Source: Gadus chalcogrammus
Lineage: Eukaryota > Chordata > Actinopteri > Gadiformes > Gadidae
Length of the DNA stretch: 64,000 nt
NCBI RefSeq assembly: GCF_026213295.1
Contig: NC_079422.1
Location: 2,318,573-2,382,572, forward strand
Reading direction: 5' to 3'
In this document: piece by piece, positions 47,601 to 58,856 of the stretch
How positions within the stretch are numbered: position 1 is the first letter of the stretch
Layout: each line of letters starts with the position of its first letter
Translations under genes and position numbers: made by a program
Notes under the pieces: model-generated
Seen by the model: the letters and a program-made list of their open reading frames with translations, nothing else
The model's database searches: none
What the model was told of the DNA's origin: nothing

Positions 47601-48653
47601 AAAAAACAGCAATCCGTGGCATATTGCAAGCACCAGCCTCATCAGCCAAAATACAACAATTTTATTTAATATCTCCTTTAGTAAAGACTTAGCCTCTTCA
47701 GCCAGGCATTAGTAACAGTTGCTAAACCTCTTCCTTAACCCTCTAAGCTCCAGGAAATTCCAACTCCCCCAAAAACTCGCCCGTGTCTTCCTGCAGGTAC
47801 TGTGGGACATAAGACAATCCTCCACATCCCCATATTGCCTCCCTCTGCTAAGAGATGAATCAGGACAATGATTCAGAGCTCCTTTCTCAGTCATCACAAA
47901 GGACTCATCTGTGCAGAGCAGCCATTTAAAACTTCCAGTTAGCAGGGCCTTTACATATCATTGTCTTTCAACCTGGTATCACACGATTTCGTGCTCATGT
48001 GCACTAACGTCTGGGACACGTTCTATTGAATCGTGTCCCAGAGCGCGATTGTCAGCCTTTTTCCGTGCTACACAGAACGAAATGTAAACCAATGCATTCC
48101 GAATGGGAGCGTTTCTCCGATGTTTTTTTGCTACACAGAACGAAATGTAAATGAGTTTTTCAGACGAGCGAGAGAGAGAATAAGTGCGCTTATTTTTCGA
48201 TAATGACCGGCGAAGTTCTATACATTATCCCGCTTATTACACGGCTACTTCCCAAAACGAAACAATTTATTTACAATGTATTTGTTACCAGCATTCATAG
48301 TGTTGATCAGCAGAGAAATAGTCCGCCAAAGACGTTGACGTCGTCGCTAAGCAACCGACAGCGCTTGGGTTGATACATATCCCGCTTATTACATTGACAA
48401 GTTACCGGACTACGTGCGGAGTGATACCAAAGGCAAAAAGACATTTTGTTTACCTTGACAGCGGACATTATTCATCCGTTGCCAATGAATTATCAAAAAA
48501 TAATTGACCGGCGGAAGTTGTGAAGTGCCCATGCAAGTGAACGGAACGTTGAAAAGACCCGTGTAATAAATTCCTTCCACAGAAGGAAATGTAAACCAAT
48601 GCATTTTGAATGGAAGCGTTTCTCAGACAATTAACGTGCTCCACAAAACGAAA

Positions 48654-48699
<46 letters not shown>

Positions 48700-48742
48700 T
48701 CTTCAGAAGGGGTGTGCGCAGATAGTATAGTGCACCCTCTAG

Positions 48743-48799
<57 letters not shown>

Positions 48800-51700
48800 A
48801 ATATTTTAAGCAGACCTCCTGAAAAAAAGAAAAAAAAAAAGAAAAAAGAAAAATAACCCTGCTCCACAGAATGAAATGTATCCAATGCATTTTGAATGGG
48901 AGAGGGAGAGAGAGGCTTCAGAAGGGATGTGCGCAGATTGTACAATGGCCCCTTTACTTATGTTTGTATCAAAACAACAAATGCATCAAAAGGTAGATGT
49001 AGTGTACTAGGGATACTCTGAGTTCACCGTTTTGTACAGCAGAACTCCTCAAAAACCTTCCGTTCTCACGCTCACGAAAAGTAATCTATTGAATCGTGCC
49101 ACAGAGCACGATTGTCCCACATTATTCGTACTGTACAGAAAGAAATGTAAATCCATGCATTTTGGATTGGAGCGTTTCTCAGAATATACACAGGTATATA
49201 TTCAATATATACAAAGAGGCCTTCTTAAGCACATCAGTTACTTGGCTCTGCAGTGCATCAGTGTCCCTCTCTATGGCTCCCTCTCTCTCTTTTCCACTGT
49301 GTTTCGAGAATTTATATCGATATAACGAGAAAGGATGCAATGATAATGGCATGAAAATAAAGGCTCCATGTCATAATAATTTAAATATAATTAAATTAAA
49401 GCGTGTAACAAGGAAATGGGACGATCTAGTTGTGGGCCAGTAGAGGCTGAATAACCAAATTTTCTGCATCGTTTTTATATTATGAATATTTTAATATTGC
49501 CTGGTATACCTGAACCACACTTACACATTGGTGGAAGTGGATTTTCAATTGTCAGATAGGCTATAGATCTTGTTATAACGATAATTGAATAAAAGCAGGG
49601 TCTACTTATAATATATAAATAATTTTATATTTATATATATAATATACATTTTAATATTAAATTAATTCAACATTAAACCAATGTATATCAATCTGGTGTT
49701 TTTTTCGACTTCAGAAGGGCGGCGCAGTGCACGCTCTATATCGCCCCCCATATATCGTTCTATTTTCCACAGTTTAGATCTGTAATTAATAAGTTTATTT
49801 TTTAATCAGTGTGACTCTATCTTCTTATATAACTGTCTGGTGGCTAGTAGGCTATAACGTCACTCTGAGAGACGTGCACGGAAAAATTTAACAAGGCAGG
49901 GTTATTTGCAATGATTCATTATGTGTGAGAGGTCATTTCTCCTCCTGAGTGTGAACTGGGTGTGTATTGACAACACAGTCTCACTCCAAGAACGTCAAAT
50001 ACCGAGTGTTGGCAAGGGCACTTTAACGTCGGTCGCTGACGGGAAAGGTACCCTTCGACGTCATCAGCAGACGGAGAGAGGGTTCAATTCACAACAATGT
50101 TATACCATCTCCCTCGATGTTTGACGTTCAGAGCAGGTGCTCCAGCAGCCCATTCACTCTTGTATTAACACGACTACGGCTCTAATAGACGCTGTCAGCA
50201 TCTTTCCTATTGGATAGTTTTCAGGGACGTAGGAAGGGGGGGTGATGAGGGTGCTGCAGCACTCCCCCTGGCTGGGGCTGTAACTGCAAGTGAAAAACGT
50301 TTTCTGAACAAATCAATACTTTTATTTTTGGAGAAAAACTTAATCATACAACATGGTTATCATTAAACTATGGACATCCACACTTTTTATATTTTTCATA
50401 TTTTTATTTCATTTTAGAACTTTGTCTGTGTAGGCTGACGTATGACGCACAACGCAGCGCACGCAATGCGCGAAAGATCGATAGAGCTAAATTGTAACAT
50501 GTGAAGCAAATTTCAGATTATTTAAATACTGGCCCCAAAAAAGACAAACTTCAAAACCGCAGCCAGACAGCCGACTCCCTGCCACTGGCCCCCTGTCCCT
50601 CAACCACCCCTGAGGGGGGGAGTTCAGGGGCCGTATTCACAAAGGATCTTAGGGCTAAAAGTAGGTCCTAACTGGCGAATTTAGGAGTAACTCCTAAAAA
50701 TAATGGGCGTGTCACTCTTAAATTTAGGACTCCTAACTTTTTTCACTAAGAGCAATTCACAAAGTATTTTAGGCCTAAAAGTAGCACCTAAGTCTAGGAG
50801 AGCTTAAAAGTCCTCAAGAGGACTCCTAACTCAGTAAGACCTATTCACAAAGAATCGTAAAATGCCTGCGAGACGAAATGTTAGGGTATTAAACTTGTTG
50901 TGGAGTTAGTGCGCGATGCAATAACATCCCCGACTAACAGGAATAATCAGATTAGTCCCGAAATAAAATGTTTGGCCACACTACGTTATTTAGCAACAGG
51001 GGAAATGCAACTTTGCAATGCCGACGATTTAAAAATATCGCAACCATCAGTCAGCCGTGCCATAAACTTTCCTTTGGACATTCAACAATTACACAGGATC
51101 AAAGCCAACTTCATGGCAATTGCAGGTATGCCCGGTGTGGTCGGTGCTATTGACGGGACGCACATAAAAATAATTGCGCCATCAAAAGACGAGGACGTGT
51201 TCGTCAATAGGAAGAAAGTGCATTCCATCAACACGCAGGTTGTTTTTGATGCAAATTTTAACATAGCCTACTGGATGCTGTTGCAAAGTGGCCTGGAGCT
51301 TCAGCTACCCATGATTCACGCATTTTAATGGTGAGCGGTCTGAGGCAGCTTTTTGAGATGTAGGCTACCAGTTGGGTGTCACTTGCTGGGTGACAGTGAC
51401 TATCCATGCAAGACGTAGCTCTAGACACCCTACCTCAATCCACAACCGGGAGCACAGTTAAAGCATAACATGTAAGTGATTACGCAGATTACGCTTAGTC
51501 CTATGCGTAAAACACATCGTATTGGCTCTTTGACGCCTTTTAATTGTTGAATCCATATTTATTATTGTTTACTGATTTCCTCCATATATGCTAGAGCACA
51601 CAAACATACACGAAATGTTGTGGAGAGAGGAATTGGGTGGATGAAACGTCGGTTTCATGTCCTCCATGGCGAAATACGCCTCACCCCAGACAGGGCAAGC

Positions 51701-53775
51701 ACAGTCATCACCAGACATGGGGGACTCGAGTCACATGACTTGACTCGAGTCAGACTCGAGTCGCAAATTTGAGGACTTGAGACTTGCTTGAATAACACTG
51801 ATTAAAGACTCGACTTGACTTTGACTTGTACTTCATGACTTGAGACTTGACTTAGACTTGAGACAGATGACTCAAAGTGACTTTTCTACGTGCACGAAGG
51901 GGTCACTTGCGGGGAGCGGGGGAGGGGGAGTGCAGTACGACCGTTTGATTGACGTATTGACTGTCCAATGCCACTCGGTGGTTCTGAAAATCATTGGCTG
52001 TTCACATAATAGTTTCGGAATGTTTTGAATAGTTTGAGTTATTGTTAATGTTAAGACATTGTTATTGTTAATGTTGAAATAAAACTCAACTTATGAACCA
52101 CTCTCTTTACCGATTTTTAAATGTGGAAACTGGGTTAGATCATCAGATTTTTGTATGACTTGACTTGTGACTTGCTTGACCTGAGCAATGACTTGACTTG
52201 TGACTTGCTTGATTCTCACCACAGTGACTTGAGACTTGCTTGTGACTTTCACATGAGTGACTTCCCCCCACCTCTGTAATCACTGTATTTGCCATTCTAC
52301 ACAACCTCTGCAAGCGGAGGAACATTCCACAGCCAGACGATGATGATGTGGTAGAAATTAACCTTACATTTTATGTTAAACTATGATTATTATTAGGCCT
52401 ACATATCATATAGATACTTTAATAGTGGAAAATAGCTGATCACCTCTGCCCTAGATGTTATGTGCCATGTGGCACCAGTGAGTGAGTCCAGTCCATTCCC
52501 ACCTGATGTGCCATGTGGCACCAGTGAGTGGGTTCTGTCTATTCCCATCTGTTGTACTCTCTGAAGACAATGCTTACATTCACACGTGTGCATTATCTCT
52601 GTTTGTATAAGGATAATATATGTTCTAAGGTCACATTGGGATCCAGAAGACATGAGAATATGCTGACATCCACACAGTATGACCCAGAAAAACATGCTAT
52701 GCACATCAATATTTGATGAAAGTCCAACTTTGTATTGTGTAAGGATTTGGGATATAAGGAGCTGTACGGGTGTCATTCAGTAGTGTGTATTCGCGGATAC
52801 CATTCGGCTTTGTTGTCTCTCGTTTGCGGGTGGCAATAAACTCTCCATCTATACTTGACCTGGACTCTCCGATTCCTCTTGCCTATAGCTAGTTGAAGTG
52901 AATTAGATAAGTGGTTATTAGAAATCCCACCACAATGATGATGATGATGGCGATCAACATGAAAATGAATTTGGCTGTCTGGAACCGAGTGGACTCGCAT
53001 TTAGGGATCACTTTGAAAAGACATTTTACCTTGGCACAAATCAGTCAACACTTGTGTAGTTCATAACATTTATTTTCTTTTCAATTTTACGTATTTTTAT
53101 TGTTTGTTTCTCTCTCTCTTGAACGTGCAGGCTACAACGTCATTATCGTGGTCTGCACAAAATTGTCATCATGCGTGTATTCTGCTAACTGCACTATAAC
53201 TACTTAATAGGAATACATTTCTAGCCTAGGCTATTTCCTTGTTTTTTGGTGATTTAGTGGGCTCGTCTGAACAACCAATCACCGAACTGACCGCTTCTAA
53301 ACTCGTGCACGAGAATTTACGTAATCCATAGCAACGGCGCGTCACTCTTAGTTCATTCTTAGTGATTTATCCTTAGTAAGAGTAGGTCTCAGCGGCTTTG
53401 TGAATAACTTTTAAGAAAAAACTCCTACGTAAAATGTTTTAGCGCGAGTTAGGAGCACTCCTAGCGGTAAGCTAAAATGCTTTGTGAATACGGCCCCAGA
53501 GCAGCTATGTAGCGGAGAAAAAGACTGCAGCAATGCTAACCCCCTCTCTGGTCGATCCTACCTGCGGCACCACCAACTAACTCTGTTGGTTAAGAGCCCT
53601 GCCAGCCAAAGGAGTTTGACTTCCCAGCCAGGCGCTCTGCAAATGAAAACGTATTCATTTATTTTTACGTTAAGTTGAACTTCTCTATTGTTACGTTAGT
53701 TATAATAAGTATAAGTCCCTGTGGGCTTAAGAGGGCCTCTCCGTATATAATGAATATATATATGTATATATATAT

Positions 53776-53818
<43 letters not shown>

Positions 53819-54768
53819 CTGAGAAACGCTCCAATCCAAAATGCATTGCTTACCATTTCGTTCTGTGCAGTACAAATAATGTGGGACAGGATTCAATAGA
53901 TTACTTTTCATGAGCGTGAGAACAAAAGATTTTTGAGGAGGTCTGCTGTAAAAAACAGGGAAATCAGAGTATCCCTAATACCAGTGTTTCCGCTAGAAGA
54001 AATTGGTGCCGGTCATGTGACCGGGAAGGTTTCATTTTACAGGTCAAATTGGAAAAAAATCGGGCGGATATAGTCCGTGTTTATTGGGCTTAAAAAAATG
54101 TATAGGCAGGCTATATAAAGAAGAAGAAGTGTGTGATCATATTTTGATTCGCCATGGTTATTAAATACCGGTACCCCGCAAAGCTTGCCGCCGGCTTTCG
54201 CTAGCTTGCCGCCGTTTAGTTCATAAGCCTACGGTAGCTTATAGCGATCAATTTGAGCGAGTGCACGAAATGCAACAACTTATTTATTTTATCACACAGG
54301 CTACGCTACAATCAAAACCCTCATTGTTTTACATGAATTGGCTAAACAAATGACCACTGTAGCATGTTTAAACACAATTCAAATGAACACATTCAAAAGT
54401 ATTTCTACTCAATTTAAAAGTGACTGAATGTTTGTATAGAGCGCGCATGCTGTATGCGCGCAGGGTTGATGCGCTCCACTTTTTTCTGTGGAGAACCAGC
54501 GCCTTGAATATTCCGCACAAAACGAAACCGGATCGTTTTTGCCCGTTTCGGCTCCGTGTGGACGGGGCCTTATTTCCAATCGGTCATTCTGACCGGAGAC
54601 ATTTAGAATTTTCGGTCCTCCTAATTTTTTTACGGTCAAACACCGGTAATTACCGGACAACGGGAACTCTGCCTAATACACTACATTTACCCTTTGATGC
54701 ATTTGTTGTTTTGACACAAACATAAGTAGAGGATGCATTGTACTATCTGCACACACCCCTTCTGAAGC

Positions 54769-54799
<31 letters not shown>

Positions 54800-55023
54800 C
54801 CTCCCCCTCTCTCTTTCTCTCTCTCTCTCGTTTTCGGAGCATAAAAATTGTCTGAAACACTCCCATTCAAAATGCATCAGAAAACATTTCGTTCTGTGGA
54901 GCACGGTTAATTTTATTTATTTATTTTTTCAGTTTTTGAGGAGGTGTGCCTCAAAAATGGAAATATTGACATGAATATAACTAGAGGGTGCACTGTAGTA
55001 TCTGCGAACACCCCTTCTGAAAC

Positions 55024-55121
<98 letters not shown>

Positions 55122-57185
55122 TGGGTATGAGCCCATGATACCGGGTTGTGTCATTAGTGGTAACGTTCACTGTTCTGTATCTTTATCATTTGAGCTCCCC
55201 CATGGTATTTTTTTTATTACTTCATGTTTTTCGTATTTCTTTTTTCAAGAAATTAATAGAAAATATCTGCTCTTGAATGAATCACACCAGTGGGTACAAC
55301 TCAATAAGAGCAGAAAGGGTTTCTGTGTTTTCCGAGTTCTAGTTTGGATGCACTTGCAGCCAGCTTCATCGGCCCCATAGCTCGTCCAAGGTATGTGTGT
55401 TTGTGTGTGTGTGTGTGTGTAGTGGGGGGGATCAGTGTGAGCACAATGTTGCCTTTCAAATTGTCTGCCATCTTACACAATTCTCTCAGCACAATGACAC
55501 CCTGCGGATGGCAAAAGCATGCATTCTGGGACATCTCTCCCCATCCCCCCTTGATTTGACCTCTGCTTAATTGAGTTTCACAGAGTTAGCATGTGAACGG
55601 CGCTGATGCCTGCAGCAATGATAACAGAATTAATGCGTGGGGAAGCACTTATTTCCCCCTTGAAGTTCTGTACCCAGAACAAATAACACCAGCATGTGGT
55701 GCATTAAATGTTATACCAGGAGAGTTAGCAAGCATTCGTGGACTTGTTAGCCACCTTTTGTGTGAAAACCTAAAACTATATTTGCATTTGTATGTTTGAA
55801 AATGATAACCTCATGGTTGCCATTGCCTTGAAGGGCATGGCCTTTAATGCTTCAACTGCTATCGCAAACCAATGACTTTTGTCATTGGAATGAGGAATAG
55901 GCAATACCTTATTTATGTGGATCTGGTGCTGGTACTGCTTCTGCTTCTCCAGGAAGTGCTGGTGCTGCTGCTGGATGACCAGCTGGGCCAGCGTGTTCTG
56001 GGGCAGGGGGGCTGACTGGGTGCGGTTCAGGGGCCGGTGCTTGGGTAACTTGGGTCGACTGGTGGTAGACTGGCGCTCCTTCATGGCCAGCGGAGATAAA
56101 GGGTGGGCCGACACCAGACTCTGGGCTGTGACGATAACAAAAGAAAGGAAACAACAAACAATATGGGTTGAGTCAGTTGTTAAAATGTATCTTGAGGCCA
56201 GGATAGTCTAATGGTTAGCCGAATGGTTGCAGCCTCTCCAAAGGCATCATTGAGAAAAATGCCTTACCGCTTTCTACTCATCCTAATTGAGTATATTAAG
56301 TATATTAATAATTCTCTAAAAGCCTCTGGAGCTAAATAACTAGGTTACTTTCACATTTGTAGTTTAAGAGCAAAACACTAAACAACTGACTGTTTGACAA
56401 CTGGGAGTGAAAATATAAGAAGGAGTAATTCACCAGAAGACAGGATCTTCTGTTGCCTCATCTGCTCCTTCTGCAGGAGGTGCTGGAGAAGCGCCTGGTG
56501 GCTGGGGCTGACCTTGGCCTCCAGGCCGGTCTGCAGGGGGACTGGACCCATCAGCTGGCCGTGGGGCAGCCCGTGCCTGATATCTGCTGACGGTTCCTTC
56601 AGCTCAATGGCATCCTGGAGGGGTAATGCCCACAATTGTCACCATCATTTAAAAATGATATTTATTTGGTATGTTTTATTACTATGCATTTTATGTGCAT
56701 AACATGTGTGGCGTCTTAATATGTAACTGTAAATTGACTGCATTTATATAGCGCTTTTCTAACCATTGGCCACCCAAAAGCCGAAAATATTGCCTCACAT
56801 TCACCATTCACACACACACTGACGGCGGAGACAACCATGCAAGGCGCCAGCTCGTCGGTAGCAGTTAGGGTTAGGTGCCTTGCTCAAGCACACCTGAACA
56901 CTCAGCTAGGAGGGGCCGGGGATTGGCCAACCCGCTCTACCTCCTGAGCTACTATGGTTATCTAGCCCCCGGGGGAATGTGTATCCCTGAAGAGTAGACC
57001 AGAGTTGTGTGTTTTCTGAGTTGTTGTGATTCATTCAGATCTTGTGATGTGGCAAGGTGTGTACTCACGCTGAAGGGGGAGGACGACAGTCCCAGGGTGA
57101 TGTTGGGTAAGGATGGAGACGTGTACAGGCTCATCACGGACATGGTACCCTCAGGACGGAACAATCTGGGCTGTGAGGGCCAACG
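44648..57185 (-). CDS. hdac9: hdac9-like class IIa HDAC, 3' exons ending as a MITR-type protein (5' part outside window)
   Basis: Class IIa HDACs bind MEF2 and act as signal-regulated co-repressors in the nucleus. Exons in frame: 57185-57069 ([18 protein letters not shown]), 56614-56434 ([20 protein letters not shown]), 56125-55908 ([15 protein letters not shown], then [20 protein letters not shown]) and 44992-44648 ([27 protein letters not shown]). This order and the wording, especially [17 protein letters not shown] and [18 protein letters not shown], point to HDAC9 rather than HDAC4, 5 or 7. RTQSAP is a 14-3-3 docking type site and VKEE a sumoylation consensus. The last exon reads [16 protein letters not shown] with no splice donor at the family's usual exon end. 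Deacetylase-domain exons are not seen down to position 1. A donor-like G-GTGATAAG at about 44668 could allow a longer form. Confidence 0.88.
45618..46482 (+). mobile_element. L2-like LINE 3' end, 5'-truncated
   Basis: It encodes the C-terminal ORF2 blocks [75 protein letters not shown] and [10 protein letters not shown], with several frameshifts and a small CCAAACC expansion near 46020. The 3' tail is GCACTTTGAGTCTGCCTTGT...AAAGTGCTTTATAAATAAAG then TTGCCTTGCC. It lies in the hdac9 intron between the last two exons. Confidence 0.85.
46483..47520. other. hdac9 intron, no recognised gene
   Basis: AT-rich. TTATACAACGGGTGG near 47110 and TGGTATAATGAGCAC near 47423 look like diverged inverted termini of a small MITE, but no target duplication is clear. 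Confidence 0.3.
47521..47960. promoter_or_regulatory. Candidate conserved non-coding element in hdac9 intron
   Basis: Unique, non-repetitive and GC-balanced compared with its surroundings. It contains a dense block TGTTTATCGTGTAATTAATT (forkhead-like TGTTTA and homeodomain TAATTA), then TTGTCAAAAGG. No long reading frame with protein-like content. The assignment rests only on composition and motifs. Confidence 0.25.
48540..49210 (+). repeat. Unclassified repeat family, left copies (contain GA and AT tracts)
   Basis: Repeated modules AGAACGAAATGTAAACCAAT, GCATTTTGAATGG(A/G)AGCGTTTCTC, CTTCAGAAGGG(G/A)TGTGCGCAGA and GCAGA(C/A)CTCCTCAAAAA occur several times in a row. They are interrupted by (GA)n at 48656-48697 and (AT)n at 48741-48796. 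The same modules recur in inverted orientation at 53760-55020. Confidence 0.65.
49211..50627. other. hdac9 intron, no recognised feature
   Basis: AT-rich unique DNA with no ORF or repeat terminus that I can support. Confidence 0.4.
50900..52346 (+). pseudogene. HARBI1-like transposase, interrupted
   Basis: From ATG at 50900: [33 protein letters not shown] (helix-turn-helix), [20 protein letters not shown] (first catalytic Asp) and [20 protein letters not shown]. The frame is lost at about 51265-51330. [10 protein letters not shown] follows near 51440, then GTAAGT...TAG at about 51471-51595 looks like a retained intron. The next exon ([20 protein letters not shown]) is split by the hAT-like insert, and [17 protein letters not shown] follows it near 52290-52345. 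The C-terminal Asp run is where the LTR inserted. Confidence 0.85.
51712..52276. mobile_element. Nested hAT-like MITE of the ACTTGACTCGAGTC type
   Basis: Ends CAGACATGGGGGACTCGAGT and its imperfect inverse ACTTCCCCCCACCTCTG. Flanking TCATCAC (51705-51711) and TAATCAC (52277-52283) match the uninterrupted site in Harbinger copy A (CAGTAATCACTGTA) with one change. The interior is made of repeated GACTTGACTTGTGACTTGC words. Confidence 0.75.
52347..52934 (+). mobile_element. Solo LTR in the GAT repeat of the Harbinger transposase
   Basis: It begins TGTGGTAGAAATT and ends AAATCCCACCACA (TG...CA), flanked by ATGA on both sides inside a GAT run. TATAAGGAGC near 52755 and AATAAACTCTCC near 52837 look like the TATA box and polyadenylation signal of an LTR. 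No internal retroelement sequence is present. Confidence 0.65.
53755..55020 (-). repeat. Unclassified repeat family, right inverted copies
   Basis: The minus strand repeats the modules of 48540-49210: GCAGACCTCCTCAAAAAT, TAATCTATTGAATCCTGTCC, ACGAAATGGTAAGCAATGCA and CTTCAGAAGGGGTGTG. It is interrupted by TA/GTATA tracts (53755-53815), CT tracts (54770-54830) and the hAT element at 53982-54671. Confidence 0.6.
53982..54671. mobile_element. hAT MITE with perfect 8-bp target duplication
   Basis: Ends CAGTGTTTCCGC and GGGAACTCTG, with CCTAATAC on both sides (53974-53981 and 54672-54679). Subterminal blocks pair imperfectly (GGTGCCGGTCATGTGACCGG with ACCGGTAATTACCGG-type words). No transposase. 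Confidence 0.85.
55025..55117. repeat. (CT)n microsatellite
   Basis: About 90 bp of pure CT in the hdac9 intron. Confidence 0.95.
56729..56955 (-). mobile_element. tRNA-derived SINE, tail type A (second copy)
   Basis: Minus strand: AGTAGCTCAGGAGGTAGAGC then GGGTTGG (tRNA-like head), then the body GCTGGCGCCTTGCATGGTTG, then the tail AAAAGCGCTATATAAATGCA. Same family and layout as 1190-1468. It lies in the hdac9 intron between the exons at 57069 and 56614. Confidence 0.8.
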
Positions 57186-57239
57186 CTGTATCAAGAAGAT
57201 GAAGGGAGTCAAATAAATATAAGAAAATATCCCCTTGAG

Positions 57240-58190
57240 TAATAACACAATAAAGCCTTAATAAAGCCAAAACATGCCTATCTGTAGCCGTACGTCTATA
57301 GTCAAAAAATACATGAATCCCACCCCAAATAGTGGAAAATCACAACAATGGCCCAGAATCAACCCTTACATAATAGTTTCTTGAAAAGCCGACTTCTTCC
57401 TTCATCAAAGAGTGTATAGTGAGCATATAGTTCTCATGCTCCCTGTCGTTTGTCCAGGGTCCCCACCCCTGAAGCTACTTTTGAGAGAACATCAGCACTG
57501 GGGCACACTTCCTATACCCTGCAGAGAGGTGGAACATCTCTGAACTACCTATGTTTATCCTTCCAACCCCCAACCAGTACTCGCTGACCTGTGAGGGGAT
57601 ATCCGGCCCGACACACAACCCGAGGGACGAGTTCTCTCTGAAAAAGGACACCTAATGTAACGGTGCAAAAAAACGCCTTGCTTTTGCAACAGGCATGAGG
57701 TCTTCAGGGGGCCTCGCAGGTCTTCATGACATTTGCAGCTTGGCGCCGATACAATAGCAATCTGCTGTTTGCTTATGTTGTTAGTATGTGGGTGTCTCTA
57801 GCTACCAGTGCCTGAGATATCAATGATACTCCTTCCCCATCACCCTTCAGCCCCCCTAACTTCCAGGCAAATGTCAGGCCATCTTTCCCCCCATGTCACT
57901 AGGAGATCTGAAGAGCCTTAACAACCTAAAGAAAACACAGTTGGCCTGTAAAGATTCTTTGGGAGATATCATGTTGGTCGGCCACGACCCGCTCCCCCGA
58001 CTCAATAATGACCTGTTCTCAGGGCTGAAAAGGGGTGGACTTATGAACGCCTTAAACGGCAACATTACTAAAAATTATGAATTCAGGGTAAATGTACATT
58101 AAGGAAACATTCCAAGCTGAAGAGATAACAAGAAAATGAATGACATTTTAAGTCTTTTTTCTAACTTATTTCATTTGATGTTGCATTAGA
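57240..58190. other. Unassigned stretch between hdac9 exon and LINE
   Basis: A plus-strand frame at 57893-58102 (LGDLKSLNNLKKTQLACKDS) is open and could be a decayed element ORF, perhaps the LINE 5' region. I do not recognise it. Confidence 0.3.
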
Positions 58191-58199
58191 TAGAAAGAT

Positions 58200-58830
58200 G
58201 AGTAACCTAAGTGTCACTCTCTGCATGTAATGAACGGGAGGTTCATTACCTAAAAGAAAGCTTAGAGTTCAGTCAAGAACTCATTTCAGATTTGGTCAAG
58301 GACAATGTAGAACTGAAGGGTAAGATGGAAATTATGGAAGCCAGAGTTGATACCATTGAAACAGTAAACAAGAAGTGAGGGAATCGCTTCTGGATGTAAA
58401 GTGTCGCTCTATGAGAGACAACATTGTGTTTACTGGGATACCAGAGGCTGAGGGTAGGAACTGTGAAATAGTCATTAGGGAGTTTATGTCAGACCAGCTT
58501 AACATGCCTAGTGAAACTGTTCAGGGTGTCACATTCTCCCGTGTGCACAGAGTGGGAAGACCCTCAAAGGACAGACCCCGTGCAATTGTGGCTCGTTTCG
58601 AACACTATCAGTAGAAGGAGCTTGTCAAGGGGAGGGGCAGAGAGCTGAGGAACACCTCCTTTGGCATGAATGACCAATTCCCTCCTGAGATACATGACAG
58701 GCGTAAAGTACTTTTCCCGATCATGAGAGAACATCGGAGCCATAACAGCCGCGTTGCCCTGGTAGTCGACAAATTGTACATCAATAAACAACTGTTCAGA
58801 GACTCCAGCATCACTCCCTGGTTATTTTAA
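58200..58830 (+). pseudogene. LINE ORF1 (coiled coil and RNA-binding domain)
   Basis: A heptad-like helix (YLKESLEFSQELISDLVKDN) is followed by a stop, then RRM-like RDNIVFTGIPEAEGRNCE, FSRVHRVGRPSKDRPRAIVA and, after another stop, LRNTSFGMNDQFPPEIHDRR and RVALVVDKLYINKQLFRD. This is the usual ORF1 order of LINEs: coiled coil, RRM, C-terminal domain. Stops at about 58377 and 58612 inactivate it. Confidence 0.75.
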
Positions 58831-58856
58831 TGTCACAATCCCAGTAGGCCTGTGTA

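Larger units (their letters stand above)
50628..53496 (+). mobile_element. Harbinger-type DNA transposon, copy B, with two nested insertions
   Basis: The inverted ends GGGCCGTATTCACAAAG are flanked by CAG (50625-50627 and 53497-53499), again a CWG target. Relative to copy A (1593-3117) it lies in opposite orientation and keeps the first catalytic block. It is expanded by a 565-bp hAT-like element at 51712-52276 and a 588-bp solo LTR at 52347-52934. Confidence 0.88.

Noticed and set aside
57590..57660. Plus-strand RDEFSLKKDT resembling an HDAC N-terminal segment
   Set aside because: It is on the wrong strand relative to the hdac9 exons and lacks splice sites and flanking similarity.
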